64,000 bases of DNA from Trichobilharzia szidati (lineage: Eukaryota > Platyhelminthes > Trematoda > Strigeidida > Schistosomatidae). Shown piece by piece: positions 44,141-54,784 of the stretch; within the stretch, counting starts at the first letter, position 1; every line of letters begins with the position of its first letter. The stretch lies in the NCBI GenBank assembly GCA_944472155.2, contig OX235275.1:51725228-51789227 (forward strand), given 5' to 3'. The notes below the pieces were generated by a model. The model saw only the letters and a list, made by a program, of their open reading frames with translations, ran no database searches and was not told where the DNA came from. The position numbers were made by a program, and so were the translations under genes.

Positions 44141-44815
44141 ACTCGAGCGATGGCCTGCATTGCGCACGATGTCATTCGGCGGCCTCCTCAATGTATGCCA
44201 AATCAATCCATCTCCACTCTCTCCTACATATTTGTTCAGTGATCGGCTATCGCCTGTTGGTTTGTTCCCATAAATTCTTGTTGCTTATTCTTTCTGGCCA
44301 TTTGATCTTCAGTAGGTAGCCAGCAAAGCAGGCAGCTGTTGATAAAAGTCGGCAAACTTTTGGAAATACTTTTCGTGATGCACACACCAAGTTTCTGATT
44401 CGCATAAAAAGTACCGATCGACTTGATATTGGTGTTGAAAATGCGAACCTTGTTCCTTATGTTGGCTGATTGTGGAAGATTTCCAAACTGCATCTTGCCT
44501 TTCCAATTCTGACTGGCTTTAACATATTCGTCCTTTCCGCCTACAGTTTAAACGATACTTCCCAGATAATTGAAGGAGATAGTCTCTGTTAAATCTCGCC
44601 CACTGATGGTGATTGATGCTGGTTGCTGTTTTTGCTGTTGATTGGTTGGTTATCTTCCTCACCTCTGTCTTCTCTGTGTTCATATGCAGTCCTGTTTTTG
44701 TTGCCTCTTCAGCTAGTTTGTTGGTTTTTGCTTGCAAGTCTTCAAGTTTGTGTGACAATAGACATATATCATCTGCACAATCCAGATCTTCCAGAGTCAG
44801 TGACTAGACCAGTGT
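44140..44815 (-). pseudogene. RTE LINE, thumb to C-terminus
   Basis: Minus strand: LEDLQAKTNKLAEEATKTGL and HMNTEKTEVRKITNQS (44519-44758), then the C-terminal basic region to about 44140. Five or more frame breaks. Same region as 62525-62815. Confidence 0.75.
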
Positions 44816-45169
44816 CCAGCAAATAGACAATGCTAATTATTTCATTTTGGATATTTTTTAGAACAATGTGCCTTTATTTTGATATTTCATTACGTACACG
44901 GAAAAATTCGTCGAAACATATTTTCTTAATCTAGTTTATTACCCTCAGAGTCAGTACTGCTGTGTTACAAGTCACCGTAGAACAGAACTTCTTCTCCGCT
45001 CAAGAGGACTTTGTCAGTGTTCACCGTAAATTAATCTGGAAATTTTTCAAGTATTGGTTTTTTTGGGGAGGGATTTTGTGAGACTGCTTGGAGGATTTCA
45101 TCATGCTCATTAGCGACTGGCACTAACCTGAGGTTCTAATGTGACGCCGTGACCAGTCTATCTGGATTC

Positions 45170-45745
45170 AACATAGAACTTGGCACTGAAGTGCAGCAGT
45201 TCGAGTTGCCACGTTCCAAATAGTACACAAAGGTAGACAAGAAAATGAGTGAAGAGAATTAATAGAGTTTTGACAAGTATAAGAGTGAAACAGAATGAGT
45301 AACGGTAGAAAGGAATATGAAAGATTACACAAGAGACTGAATACATCTGCGCCATTGACAACGATTTTGAGCCATGTCACCTAGTGTCTCCAGCCATTGA
45401 TTCTTAGAGTCCCAAGGGCGGGCCCCAACCCGGAAGTCTGCATCTCCCTACCTGACTCAGTTTAACTGTTAAGGATTTCATGGATTGATGAGGCCATGTT
45501 TTTGTTTGGCCACCACTTACCCTTTTCCAACCTGCGTCTATATCAGCTAGTAATGCCCGTCGGGGGAGGCGATGGTTAGGCATGTGCAGCACGTGACCTA
45601 GTCATCTCAATCTATGTAACTTTATAGCCTCTTCGATTGATTTTCCCTCTTTGCCCAACACTCTACGCCTAATGTCAACATTACTTACCTTATTAAACCA
45701 CCTAACGTGGGAAAGAGATCGTAGACATCTATGATAAAAACACAG
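45170..45745 (-). pseudogene. LINE 'family B' C-terminus
   Basis: Minus strand: FNKVSNVDIRRRVLGKEG, LHRLR-stop-LGHVLHMPNHRLPRRALL, GGQTKTWPHQSMKSLTVKLS, LPGWGPPLGL. This is a C-terminal block of a non-LTR ORF2 that differs from the SR2-like copies. A second, shorter copy is at 775-1030. Confidence 0.65.
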
Positions 45746-45754
45746 TCAACCTTT

Positions 45755-45905
45755 TCATGTCTTCAACTCGTATTGACCAGTAGGTTGCAGCATGTTAAAG
45801 GTGAGTCAGTAAGTCATCGAGGAAGAAGACATCGCGAAGTGGTCGCTCTATGTCATGAATTGGCAGAATTTAGAATTCGTGGGCTAGCCGTTCCTACAGC
45901 CTGAA
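45755..45905 (+). mobile_element. F2 SINE 5' body fragment
   Basis: GACCAGTAGGTTGCAGCATG, CATCGCGAAGTGGTCGCTCTATG and ATGAATTGGCAGAATTTAGA are the F2 5' body; the promoter boxes and HHR are missing. Confidence 0.6.
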
Positions 45906-45931
45906 GTTGAAACAGTGCTTCCTGGTCAGAT

Positions 45932-47425
45932 AATAATAATAATTTGCTTTATTCCAGAAACAGTACTAGTGGTACAGTGTGGAATTTTCAGCACATATCT
46001 ACAATATTTGCATCTGATTTTATCCAACTTTAAAAAGGAGTATTTCAAAAAAATAAATATAAAGACAACAACAGCAAAAAAACAAAAAACACAAAAGAAA
46101 ATTAAAAGAATGCGAAAAAAATGCCAAGAAGTAGAAAGGAAAATAAACAACATAAAATAATATCTCATCATTGGGTAGTGGAAGCTGTGATATGATTATG
46201 CATGGTGATAGTAAAGCTATAGTCATACAAGAAGTTATGAAATGATATTTGAGAATGTTTATCGATAAGATGATCAGTTAACTGGTTGAAACTACACTAA
46301 ACAATCATAAAATAACATTTCAGGTTTGTTGGTTTGTTTTTTATTGTCAGGTGTAACGCGGTGTTTGTGGTGGTAGTGTGAGTAATCCTGAATAATACAA
46401 AAATTTTTAAGGTGGTGACTATGGCGTTCACAACCAATGATTGTCAGTTTAATATTGCCGAATAGTATAGAAAATAAGAAAGAACAGCCACAAAACTAAT
46501 AATTACATGATGGTTAATGACAGGACAATTTTGTAATACTCATAGTTCTAATATAGTCGGAACCAGTAGATACACAAAAGAAAGAATATAATAAAGTACA
46601 AAAAAGTAAGCCAGTGTTAATCATTTAGGTAGCTAAGTACGTTTAGGAAGGAGTTCACTAAAGAATACAAAATAAGAGAGAAATAAAAGAGCCTAAAATT
46701 ATGTCATTAACAACAAAGCAAGTCATAGTTTTCGCGCTTTACATTGTCTCTGTCACTTAGAAAACGGGCCAAGTATGGTGTCGTTGAGTTCCTGTACTTG
46801 GTTGTACGAGCATCGGTTATTTTATGCTGATTTCTGGTTCCACTTGATGAGATACAAGGCGACAGTTGGGAATAGAGGGGGTGTTGGCGATCGGAGAATA
46901 TGGTTTTAGACCATTTCTCGTATGTATTCAGATGCCTTTCAACTAATGTAGTGACGAGCTGACTGAGTTTTACACCACTAGTCCTACTAACTACCTTCAA
47001 CAGCCTTCTCAGGATGGTATAGTCCTTCTTCAGTAGCCCAGGAAAGACTAACGGGCAGCACTAAAGTAAGTACAATAGGTAAGATACAAGAGTTGACAAA
47101 TTGCGAAAGTAAAGGTTGGGTGATTTCAGATTGTCTAAGTTTCTTAATGTAGTAGGTTGGTTAGACAGAACACTTTCTTAGAAATCGTTAGGATATGAGA
47201 TGTCCAAGTAAGGTCAAAAGATAGAACTAGAGTGAGGTATTTTGCATCAGACTTAGTTTCATTTTTAGTCCCCTCAATGCAACAGGCTTACTAATGTTTG
47301 TAGATCTGGTTTATGCCTAAGGGAGAAGTCAAGGGTCTGGCATTGTGAGGGATTCAGCATGAGACCATTTAGTTTAGGAGGAGGCAACCTCTGTTTCAAA
47401 TAAATATTTCATTATCGGAAGTCAC
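45932..47425 (-). mobile_element. CR1/Jockey-like LINE, minus copy 1
   Basis: 3' end with an AAT microsatellite at 45932-45944, UTR, then ORF2 C-terminus at 47000-46707 (VVSRTSGVKLSQLVTTLVER, YSQLSPCISSSGTRNQHK). Further N-terminal sequence to about 47400 is broken by stops. Homologous to 35816-36523. Confidence 0.8.
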
Positions 47426-47431
47426 TTGCTG

Positions 47432-48560
47432 ATGATAATAATAATAATAGCTTTATTCCAAACAGTATTTGTGGTACAGGTATGGAATTTTCAGCGTGCA
47501 TTTCAATAGTGCATCTAATTACGTCATTAATTTTATAAGATTTTAAAAATAAAAAGCAACAACAACAAAAAGAAAAAAAGAGAAATAAAAGAAATAAAAA
47601 AGAATGGCATTGCATTCACATATTTAAACAATGCACCACAGGATATGAAATATAAAATAAGTGTGCAATAGAAGATGTAAACAACAATATAATAGTAACG
47701 AAGAAAGGAAAACAAAAACTAATGAGACTAATTGTTAGAGTGCCGCAGTAAGTTGATCGTGTCATACCTTACAGTTTTCTCATCACATAATAGCTGTGCC
47801 AGATAAGGTATTGTGGTGTTTTTGTACTTGGTAGTCCTGGCATATAGCTTCCTATAGTTGCTTCTTGTTCTACCAGATGAAATGCAAGGAGAGAGCTGCG
47901 TATAGAGAGGGTGTTCGGGGTCTGACAATATAGAATTCGCTAGTTTCTTACATGACATTATATGTCTATCCACAATGGTGTTAACCAGTTGGTTTAACGA
48001 AATCCCACTTCCCCTACTAACAGCTTTTAGTGCCCTACGCAGCAAAGCAAAGTCTTTCTTAAGTAGTCCAGGAAAGATGAATGGGGAACAGTAAAGAGGG
48101 ATGGTTAGAATACAATAGTTGACAAACTGAGATAGCAAAGACTGCTTTATACCAGACTGGCTTAATTTCCTAACGTAGAACGTTAAGCGAAACATCTTTC
48201 TAGTAACTAGCAAGATGTGAGAGGACCAGGAAAGATTGGAGGAAATACACTCAGTCCAAGGTACTTGACATTAGATGTAGTTTCAACCTCTATGCCGTCA
48301 ATGATAGTGGGACCATGTGAGCTAGCTAGTTGTTGTAGGTCACATTTTCGTCTGAAAGTGAAATTGACTACTACCTGACATTTAGACGGATTCAGCTTAA
48401 GACCGTTTGAAGAGGACCACTGAGTGACTAATTTCCGACAGAAAGTTATTTAATTTGGAACAGTCTGACTGAGAGTTGACAGGCATGGAGACAGAGAGGT
48501 CATCAAACTTGAAGTGTAAACTGAGATTGAATCATGCATCAAACTCGTCCCATCAACATA
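47432..48560 (-). mobile_element. CR1/Jockey-like LINE, minus copy 2
   Basis: Its microsatellite end (47432-47447) directly abuts copy 1 in the same orientation. ORF2 C-terminus 48213-47728, 161 codons, intact over this span: MFRLTFYVRKLSQSGIKQSL, QFVNYCILTIPLYCSPFIFP, GSGISLNQLVNTIVDRHIMS, SGRTRSNYRKLYARTTKYKN. Broken upstream of 48213. Confidence 0.82.
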
Positions 48561-48564
48561 AATT

Positions 48565-49455
48565 CCTCTAAGACACAAACCAATTAAACATAGGATCAAT
48601 AAACTGTTATGTCTCTCTCTTGCCTACATCCTATTTCCTTTTCCCCTGTATTGCATGCTGATCAATGTAAATATTTGTACTGAATGAATCAACAACACTA
48701 ATATCCCTTCCTTTTTTATCAGAATGCCTTTAGGGAAACAAATTTTTTTCCAGCCTAGTGAGTTAGTTGTATAACATACAAGTCAGTCAACAAATCCACA
48801 GCAGAATTATTAGTCATCTCTGTACTTTAGCCTAACAACAAGGAGAACAAGAACAACCAATTAATATCAGGTGAGTTCATTTATATATTAATATTTTTCG
48901 TCTGATTGGCTAGTGGTAAGCATCCAATTCTCATCCACCTACCCCTACTCTCTCCCTCTTTGTGTGATTTGTCTTCTCTGTCTGCAAAATTATTATTATT
49001 ATTATTGAGAATAAGAATTCTTCTTGCCCATTTTCATACAACAGTAAATATGATATATAGATGTATACAAATAGTGTTTCAGCCATTTGAATGACTGACT
49101 ACGACGTGTCGTGTTAAAATTTCACTAAGGTGAACTACATACATTTGAACTGATATACAAAATTAAAAAAAAATAAAATAAAAGCATTCATTGAACATTG
49201 AATAGATATATATATATAAAGCGTTCGGCGGGAAATTTATTTTTATTTAAAAAGAAATAAATAAATAAACTTACAAGCTATCAGGATTATTTATTATTAT
49301 TTTGTTTAATTTTGCAATTATCATGTGTTTTATTGCTGTTACATTGGTGAATACGATTAAATCTGAATTCGAGAATAAATTCAAGGTTAGTTCATTGTAA
49401 AATTGTAATTTTTCATTTAGTATTTGTCTACTTAAATGCATTTTTAAGTAGTAGC
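48565..49455. other. Unassigned AT-rich DNA with microsatellites
   Basis: ATT run at about 48990-49005, TA run at about 49208-49219, AAAT-type runs at about 49162-49180 and 49253-49266. No gene recognised. Confidence 0.55.
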
Positions 49456-49459
49456 ATTA

Positions 49460-50025
49460 TTTCGACTGGACACTAGTAACTAGTGTGATGTGTCTAGTCC
49501 TTTCTTTGGTGTGGACTGAATTCTATCAGTCAGGTTTGTAATGTGGCCACCATTCTAAGTAGGTCGTCATCATGGTGCACATTGATTCGATGATATTAGA
49601 TGGTCGGAGGCAATTGGCAGGAAGCCTTCGACCTAGGTTTCGTGCTAGTTGGCACTCGTCAGCAAGGCGTATCTGCAACCTTGAAGAAACTTTTGTCCCT
49701 TCTGAGATTCGAACCCGCGTCACCCAGTGCTGCAGTCAGAGACGTAGTATTATTATTGAACGTTTGTACTTTGGCACATGACGCCGGTTAATTAGTATCC
49801 AATCAAAGTATCCAGTATAGTCCTACAGGAGGCCAATCGTGACTTCGAGTAGCTCAGCGGTAATTTCGCTGACTGCGGTACTGTCTATGTCACACGGGTT
49901 TGAATCTCAGAAGGGACATAAATACCCCAAGGTTGTAGATACAGCTTGCTGACTGCTAATTGCCAACAAGCACGAAACCTAGGTCAGACAAGGCTTCCTG
50001 CCGATTGCATCCAACCGCCTAATAT
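49460..50025. mobile_element. F3 SINE pair, head to head
   Basis: Minus unit 49460-49750 (tail, HHR 49624-49668, B box complement GATTCGAACCCGCG) faces a plus unit 49760-50025 (A box TAGCTCAGCGG near 49852, B box GGTTTGAATCTC, degraded HHR ending CCTAGGTCAGACAAGGC). The pair shares its inner junction type with 34230-34740. Confidence 0.75.
49624..49668 (-). ncRNA. F3 hammerhead ribozyme motif, full core
   Basis: Minus strand: stem I GCCTTG/GAAGGC (G-G mismatch next to the core), core CTGACGA matches consensus, stem II GTGC/GCAC with six-base loop, GAAA, stem III CCT/AGG, U16.1, C17 at the complement of 49630. All invariant residues present; likely capable of cleavage if the mismatch is tolerated. 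Confidence 0.72.
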
Positions 50026-50179
50026 ACGTTTTCTGACAGAATCGTCCTCAAACCACTCCTAGACTTCACCTAACCTGAAGTCAGGGCGAAGGAAATTAGG
50101 GTTTGAGAGTACGGTAACCACAGTCAATTCACTAGTGAAGGGACTCATGTTGAAAATTCTTCATTGTGACATTGATTGT

Positions 50180-50345
50180 TGATAGAAATGTGTGGTTTCT
50201 CACTTGTTGCCAATATTTGACTGAATCTAACTACTTCTGTCGCCTGGAGTAGACGCCTCCATGATGCCTGTACTTTTGCCCTTATTTTGTGTTCCCTGTG
50301 ATAGTAAGTGGCTACCAGTGGGATGGTGGGTTTGCAGTTCATCCT
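50180..50345 (-). mobile_element. F1 SINE remnant
   Basis: GACGCCTCCATGATGCCTGT and GTAAGTGGCTACCAGTGGGATGG on plus recall F1 tail and post-cleavage sequence. The HHR is eroded. Confidence 0.4.
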
Positions 50346-50579
50346 ATTTGCCGCTTATCGCGTGGATAAACCTAAATTCATGGGAAGTCATTGTATTCCC
50401 GATAAGAAGGAAGAAAGTTAAGTAACTTAGTATCTACTATTATAGGTTTTTTAATTTCTTGTATTTTGACTATTCTTCTTTATTGCTCCTCTCCCTCTTT
50501 ATTCTTTCCTGTAATACTTAAAGAAAGACTTTGTAACAGCGCGAAGAACTCTAGTAATAATAACAATGATAATAATAAT

Positions 50580-51535
50580 AAATGATAGGTCAATAAAAAG
50601 ATCTATTTACAGAAAATTTACCTGGACAGAACAGTATCTTAATTACCACAGTTTTTGCCATGTTCACTACAAAAGAGCCTTAGTAAGTGAGGTGCCTCTT
50701 AAGTAGAATCCAACGAATATGCACTGAAGACACACTTGATGAAGAAGAAAGAAAGTTGACACAAACTCTGGTTAATAACAGTTATCTGGACTAGTTCATC
50801 AGGAGACATAAAGTAGTCAGTGGAACACCAAGACCCACTCAATAACTTGCCCCTAAGAAAGACGTGTACATCAAGCTACCCTATATGAAGCATCATAGCA
50901 GCTTGATAACTCGACAAAGACTGAACGCTTATATGGTTAATTAGACTTTTTATGCAGCTGATATCGTAATAATAGAGAATGTAAAGCCAATATATCCATC
51001 CATCTAAGCCCTTTGAACATGGTGAAAATAATGTCACATCCCACTTTATTTACCAATTTAAATGTACGTGTGGACATACATACATAGGGAGGACTCATCG
51101 ATCTCTGCAAGTAAGGGCTGACTTCAGAGCACATTCCTAAAAAGCTCCAGAAACAAATGGAATCTTCAGAACCCATTAATACTGAGAACAGGACACCTAG
51201 CTCCTCTATTGCGAAACATATTATAGAGACAGGACATAAAATTGACGTTAACTTACCTTTTAAACCTATCTATAAAACGTGTTTCATGCGTATCCTAAGG
51301 TTTGTGGAATTCTCAGCTGGCATTTAGGAAGTTCAAACCACCGTTATGCGTTCAAAGCAACATTTCGTCATCACACTCAATCTTTCTCGGTAAACTTTGT
51401 TCTGATACCGACCAGGGTAGATGTACTTCTACCTCTCTTATTTGGCTTAATGGTCGTAATGGTTATTTCCACTTATAATATATCCTTCCAACTTCACCTG
51501 AGTCTATTTTCTCACTTCTTAAGTCTTTATTAATT
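50580..51535 (+). pseudogene. PLE: RT end, GIY-YIG and 3' UTR
   Basis: The plus strand reads SIKRSIYRKFTWTEQYLNYH (50595-50660). After broken sequence come SHFIYQFKCTCGHTYIGRTH with RSLQVRAD (51030-51120) and AKHIIETGHKIDVNLPFKPI (51210-51270). The UTR includes GATGTACTTCTACCTCTCTTA, related to 17420-17440. No HHR before the copy is cut near 51535. Confidence 0.78.
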
Positions 51536-51659
51536 TCAAATGTATTTCCACGACTAGTCCGTGTGTGATCAGATTGTTCAAAACGTCTTGGGCAAATACA
51601 TGACACGATTCAGACAGATTACGTCTTCTTATTGCTCTATCTAAATTCATAAAGGGTAC

Positions 51660-51765
51660 TAATTGATTTAAAAATAATAATAATAGCTTTATTCTAAACA
51701 ATGTTTATATAATGTACATTATTCTCAGCAAAGTTTATTGCATGATAATTTCTCTTCGCTCAAGA
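51660..51765 (-). mobile_element. CR1/Jockey-like LINE 3' tail
   Basis: AATAATAATAATAGCTTTATTC begins the tail as at 47440; diverged afterwards. Confidence 0.55.
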
Positions 51766-51874
51766 TCTTTAAATAAAAGACTAATTGACAGGAGACCATG
51801 TGAAGTAGTTCTATTTCTCCTTTGAGAAATTAAATTAAATTAACATGACCCATTGCACAAGAGGCAGTGGCTCT

Positions 51875-52180
51875 CGTGCCCCAAGTGGTTTAGTGGATAA
51901 CGCTTTGGCGTTCGAAACAATGGGCACTGGGTTTGAGCCTCGGTGGGAACATCATCACTCACTGGGGAATGCAGGTACATCCAGATGACGAGTCCCAAAT
52001 AGGACGAAATGCGCATCCTGGATTTCACTGCTAGTCACCATCCACCAATTAAATTCTAATTAAATGCCCAGACATTGTCAAAGAGTCTGCACAAGAAGCC
52101 GACATGTCAACCGGAGACCGAGCACTTTGGTCCAATCAGTGGACGGGAAAATCTCAAATTCAATTAAATTCAGTTATAAA
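51875..52180 (+). mobile_element. F1 (SMalpha-like) SINE, best copy
   Basis: A box TGGTTTAGTGG near 51886, B box GGTTTGAGCCTC near 51930, HHR at 51979-52023, then GCTAGTCACCATCCACCAAT and an AT-rich tail with GCCGACATGTCAACCGGAGA. No target duplication seen. Confidence 0.78.
51979..52023 (+). ncRNA. F1 hammerhead motif, one core change
   Basis: Stem I ATCCAG/CTGGAT perfect; core ATGACGA (first C is A); stem II GTCC/GGAC with CAAATA loop; GAAA; palindromic stem III ATGC/GCAT; C17 at 52017. Apart from C3 it matches the schistosome SMalpha ribozyme as I recall it. C3 is a catalytic-core residue, so cleavage should be strongly reduced. Confidence 0.75.
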
Positions 52181-52510
52181 AAGTTTAGCAGTACATTTTG
52201 TTAACCAAGTAAACCACTCAGGAGCGGTTATCTCATGTACTAGTATAATTATGCCATCAAGGAGAATGCTTTTTCTTATGTATGACAGAAACTTGCGAAT
52301 CAGTAGGTTGTAAATGTTTTAAATACTCGCCAGAATAAACAATACTGTTGGAGTTCATATTTTACTAGATTTGTACTGGGTAAAGAAGGGAAACTATATG
52401 CAACATATATTGATGGAAGTTTTCGGTTGCTCAAGTTTTAAGCAGGTCGCGAAGAGTGTCAGTAGGGACATTACGGTAGAAGATGAAAGCCTTCATTAAG
52501 AAGTATTCTT

Positions 52511-52745
52511 TCGTCGGTGGCATAGCGGTTAGGACGCTCGCCGACCATGCACATGGTCCGGGGTTCGATCCCCGCCAGGCCGACGCACTCCTTTACCTCG
52601 CTAAGCCAGAAATAATGCTGGTGAAGAGGAAAGGTTGGGCATGAGGCTAGCAACCCTATGCTGTAAAATAAACACTGCTACAGAAACTACAAGCTGGCTC
52701 TAGCTTGAAGCCCTATGTTCCACAAGGAGCGTGAAGGAAAAAAAT
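52511..52745 (+). mobile_element. tRNA-derived SINE with RTE-like tail, second copy
   Basis: Close copy of 28080-28313: A box TGGCATAGCGG, B box GGTTCGATCCC, GACCATGCACATGGTC hairpin, AAATAATGCTGGTGAAGAGG, tail GAAGCCCTATGTTCCACAAG. Six of seven acceptor pairs can form, but the anticodon arm is not normal. Confidence 0.8.
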
Positions 52746-52746
52746 C

Positions 52747-53260
52747 ATGTATACCGTATCTTCAACGTATCATTTGCACAGATCTTACGTGTTGTGCCTG
52801 CTACTTTTGACCTTCCTTTATACTATGTTTCTTTGTGTTCCGTTTACGTCTCCTGTGTATCTCTGCAACGTTGTATCATCATTTGCTTTCTCATATATCA
52901 AGTGTATCTCCTTACTATTTGATGTTCTTATGTCGTTGAATATCCCTCTATATATACTACTGATAACTCTTATCAGTAGCATACGACACAGGGTAAGTAA
53001 TATGCGTATAGGCCAACTAGCTGATACTGTTTTTGACAGACGTTTCAACTTATGCATGGAATTAAAAAAATTAAATTTTTTGGACTCTCGGTACCGTTTT
53101 CATTCCTCACTGTCCTCTACATTCTCTTCATATGGTATAAGAAGCAATTAGAAAAGACTTTATGCTCATCTAAGTGACTATGATACCTGCACAGTACCTT
53201 GTTTTTCAAACATTTCCTATGATGGAGAAACTGTTAGTAGACATGATTCTACTAACTGAC
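52747..53260 (+). pseudogene. Divergent LINE ORF2 C-terminal domain
   Basis: A 134-codon frame ends at 53151. Its second half, HRVSNMRIGQLADTVFDRRF and FHSSLSSTFSSYGIRSN, aligns with SRVSNVPLNQLVNILVDRHM and HSQIASCISSGKTRS of 35816-36523. After the stop, KRLYAHLSDYDTCTVPCF continues the match. This is a second, distant lineage of the same LINE group. The hydrophobic first half is not a membrane protein signal but the worn upstream part. Confidence 0.6.
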
Positions 53261-53404
53261 TGAATAACAGTAAACGAACGACTCCTTCCATCTATATTAA
53301 TCAAGAATATTTAATCCCTAATTTATACAGTTTTCTAGTTCACCTTAGTATATAATTTGAAGAGAGCTTTACTATGGGATAGTCCAGTACTTTTTGATTG
53401 TACA

Positions 53405-53930
53405 CCAGTCAGTAACTAGTGTAATGTGTCTAGTCCAATCTTCGGTGCAGACTGAATTCTATCAGTCATGTTCCTTCAAGGTTGCAGATACGCCTTGATG
53501 ATGAGTGCCAACTAGCACGAAACCTAGGTCCAAGGCTTCCTACCGATTGCCTTCAACCATCTAATGCCAACAATTCACAGTGCACCGTGATGGCGAGCCA
53601 CCTAGTATGGTGGCCACATTGCAAACATGACTGGTAGAATTCAGTCTGCGCCGAAGATAGGACTAGACACATTACACTAGTTACTAACTAGTGGGCAATC
53701 AAAAGTATCCAATACAGTTCTACAAGAGGTCAGTCACGAGCCTGAATAGCTCAGTGGTAACGTCTCTGACTGCAGCACTGGGTGACGCGGGTTCGAAACT
53801 CAGAAGGGACATCAGTTCCTTCAAGGTTGCAGATACGCTTAGCTGATGAGTGCCAACTAGCACGAAACCTAGGTCCAAGGCTTCCTGCCGATTGCCTCCA
53901 ACCATCTAATACCAATAGCTCAGTACATTT
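53405..53930 (+). mobile_element. F3 SINE tandem dimer, 345-bp unit
   Basis: Two F3 HHRs, with cleavage points at 53530 and 53875. The first: stem I GCCTTG/CAAGGC perfect, core ATGATGA. The full unit between them has A box TAGCTCAGTGG (about 53747) and B box GGTTCGAAACTC (about 53789). A 60-bp inverted repeat, 53411-53471 with 53627-53689, shows that the left end carries a reversed piece. Confidence 0.78.
53837..53881 (+). ncRNA. F3 hammerhead ribozyme motif, full core
   Basis: Core CTGATGA 53843-53849, stem II GTGC/GCAC (50-53 with 60-63 of 538xx), loop CAACTA, GAAA 53864-53867, stem III CCT/AGG, U16.1 at 53874, C17 at 53875. Stem I GCTTAG/CAAGGC has one mismatch and one G-U. Complete catalytic core. 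Confidence 0.75.
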
Positions 53931-54104
53931 TAAGAATTCCACATAGTAGCAAAATTACTATTTGGAATATAGTCATCATTGCTATTATCATAATTATTAG
54001 GAACCTAGCACTTGTCGCTTTAAAAACGGTAAAATCCAGTTCATCAGTCTTCGTCATGTAAACCTTCTCAGGTCGGAATATATAAATTGGATCATAGGAA
54101 TTAT

Positions 54105-54160
54105 TAAAAAGACGATTGCAGCGAAGAAAATTTCCTTTTCGACGAAGTTATAACAGGGAG
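54105..54160 (-). ncRNA. PLE-type hammerhead remnant
   Basis: Minus strand: stem II-like AACTTCGTC, GAAA, stem III AAGGAAATTTTCTT, C17, GCTGCAATC. The CTGATGA part is lost. The flanking TTGGATCATAGG matches that at 8058, so it is the same PLE 3' end. Confidence 0.55.
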
Positions 54161-54459
54161 AATAATTTGAGTTGGCAGTCTGCTAACGATCTGTAACGGA
54201 TGATGACTGATGCTCAGAAGGAAAATCTGGGCCAAGTCAGTTGAATCTTGCAGCTGAGCGGGTGAATCGCTGGAGCACGTTGGTTTGATCCCTGCTGCTA
54301 CTCGAATTTTCATCTCAGTGTCAGTAATAGCCTGCCAGCTGAAAGGCTATTTTAGACAATAATAATAATAATACGTAACCTCAGTGCAGGACAAAGGAGT
54401 TAAGAATGTTCAATTAAACATGAACAAAAGCATGAAATCCATTGAATTTCAACAACACA

Positions 54460-54765
54460 ACTTCACTTTGTTCTATTCTCTGCTGCTCTCTTCATCTGGC
54501 TCCTTGATTGGCCGTAATTCCTCATCTCCTCCATGTCACCCTCATACTGACGACCTGCTCATCGTTTTTCATTTGGTTTCCATTGAAGCGATGGCATGCA
54601 TTCGGCGCGATATCATTCGACGGTCTCCTCAGCGTCTGCCCGATCATTCCATTTCCATTTTCTCCTACAGAGTTGCTGAACGATCGGCTCTTAGTTGGTT
54701 TGTTCCACTGCATAGTTTATGTGTTGCTTATTCTTTCTGACAATTTAATCTTCAGTAAAGATCAT
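54460..54765 (-). pseudogene. RTE LINE C-terminal fragment
   Basis: The complement of TTCTATTCTCTGCTGCTCTC and CTCCTCCATGTCACCCTCAT at the end, with an R-W-x-G-RRSSND-like stretch: the same block as 6430-7060 and 61830-62210. It abuts a plus-strand LINE tail. Confidence 0.65.
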
Positions 54766-54784
54766 TCAGTAGGGATTTCGAAAC

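Noticed and set aside
52511..52585. Possible functional tRNA gene (A and B boxes, acceptor-like ends)
   Set aside because: The anticodon stem does not form, the region between D arm and T arm folds as a long GACCATG hairpin, and the sequence continues into a SINE body present in another copy with a target duplication.
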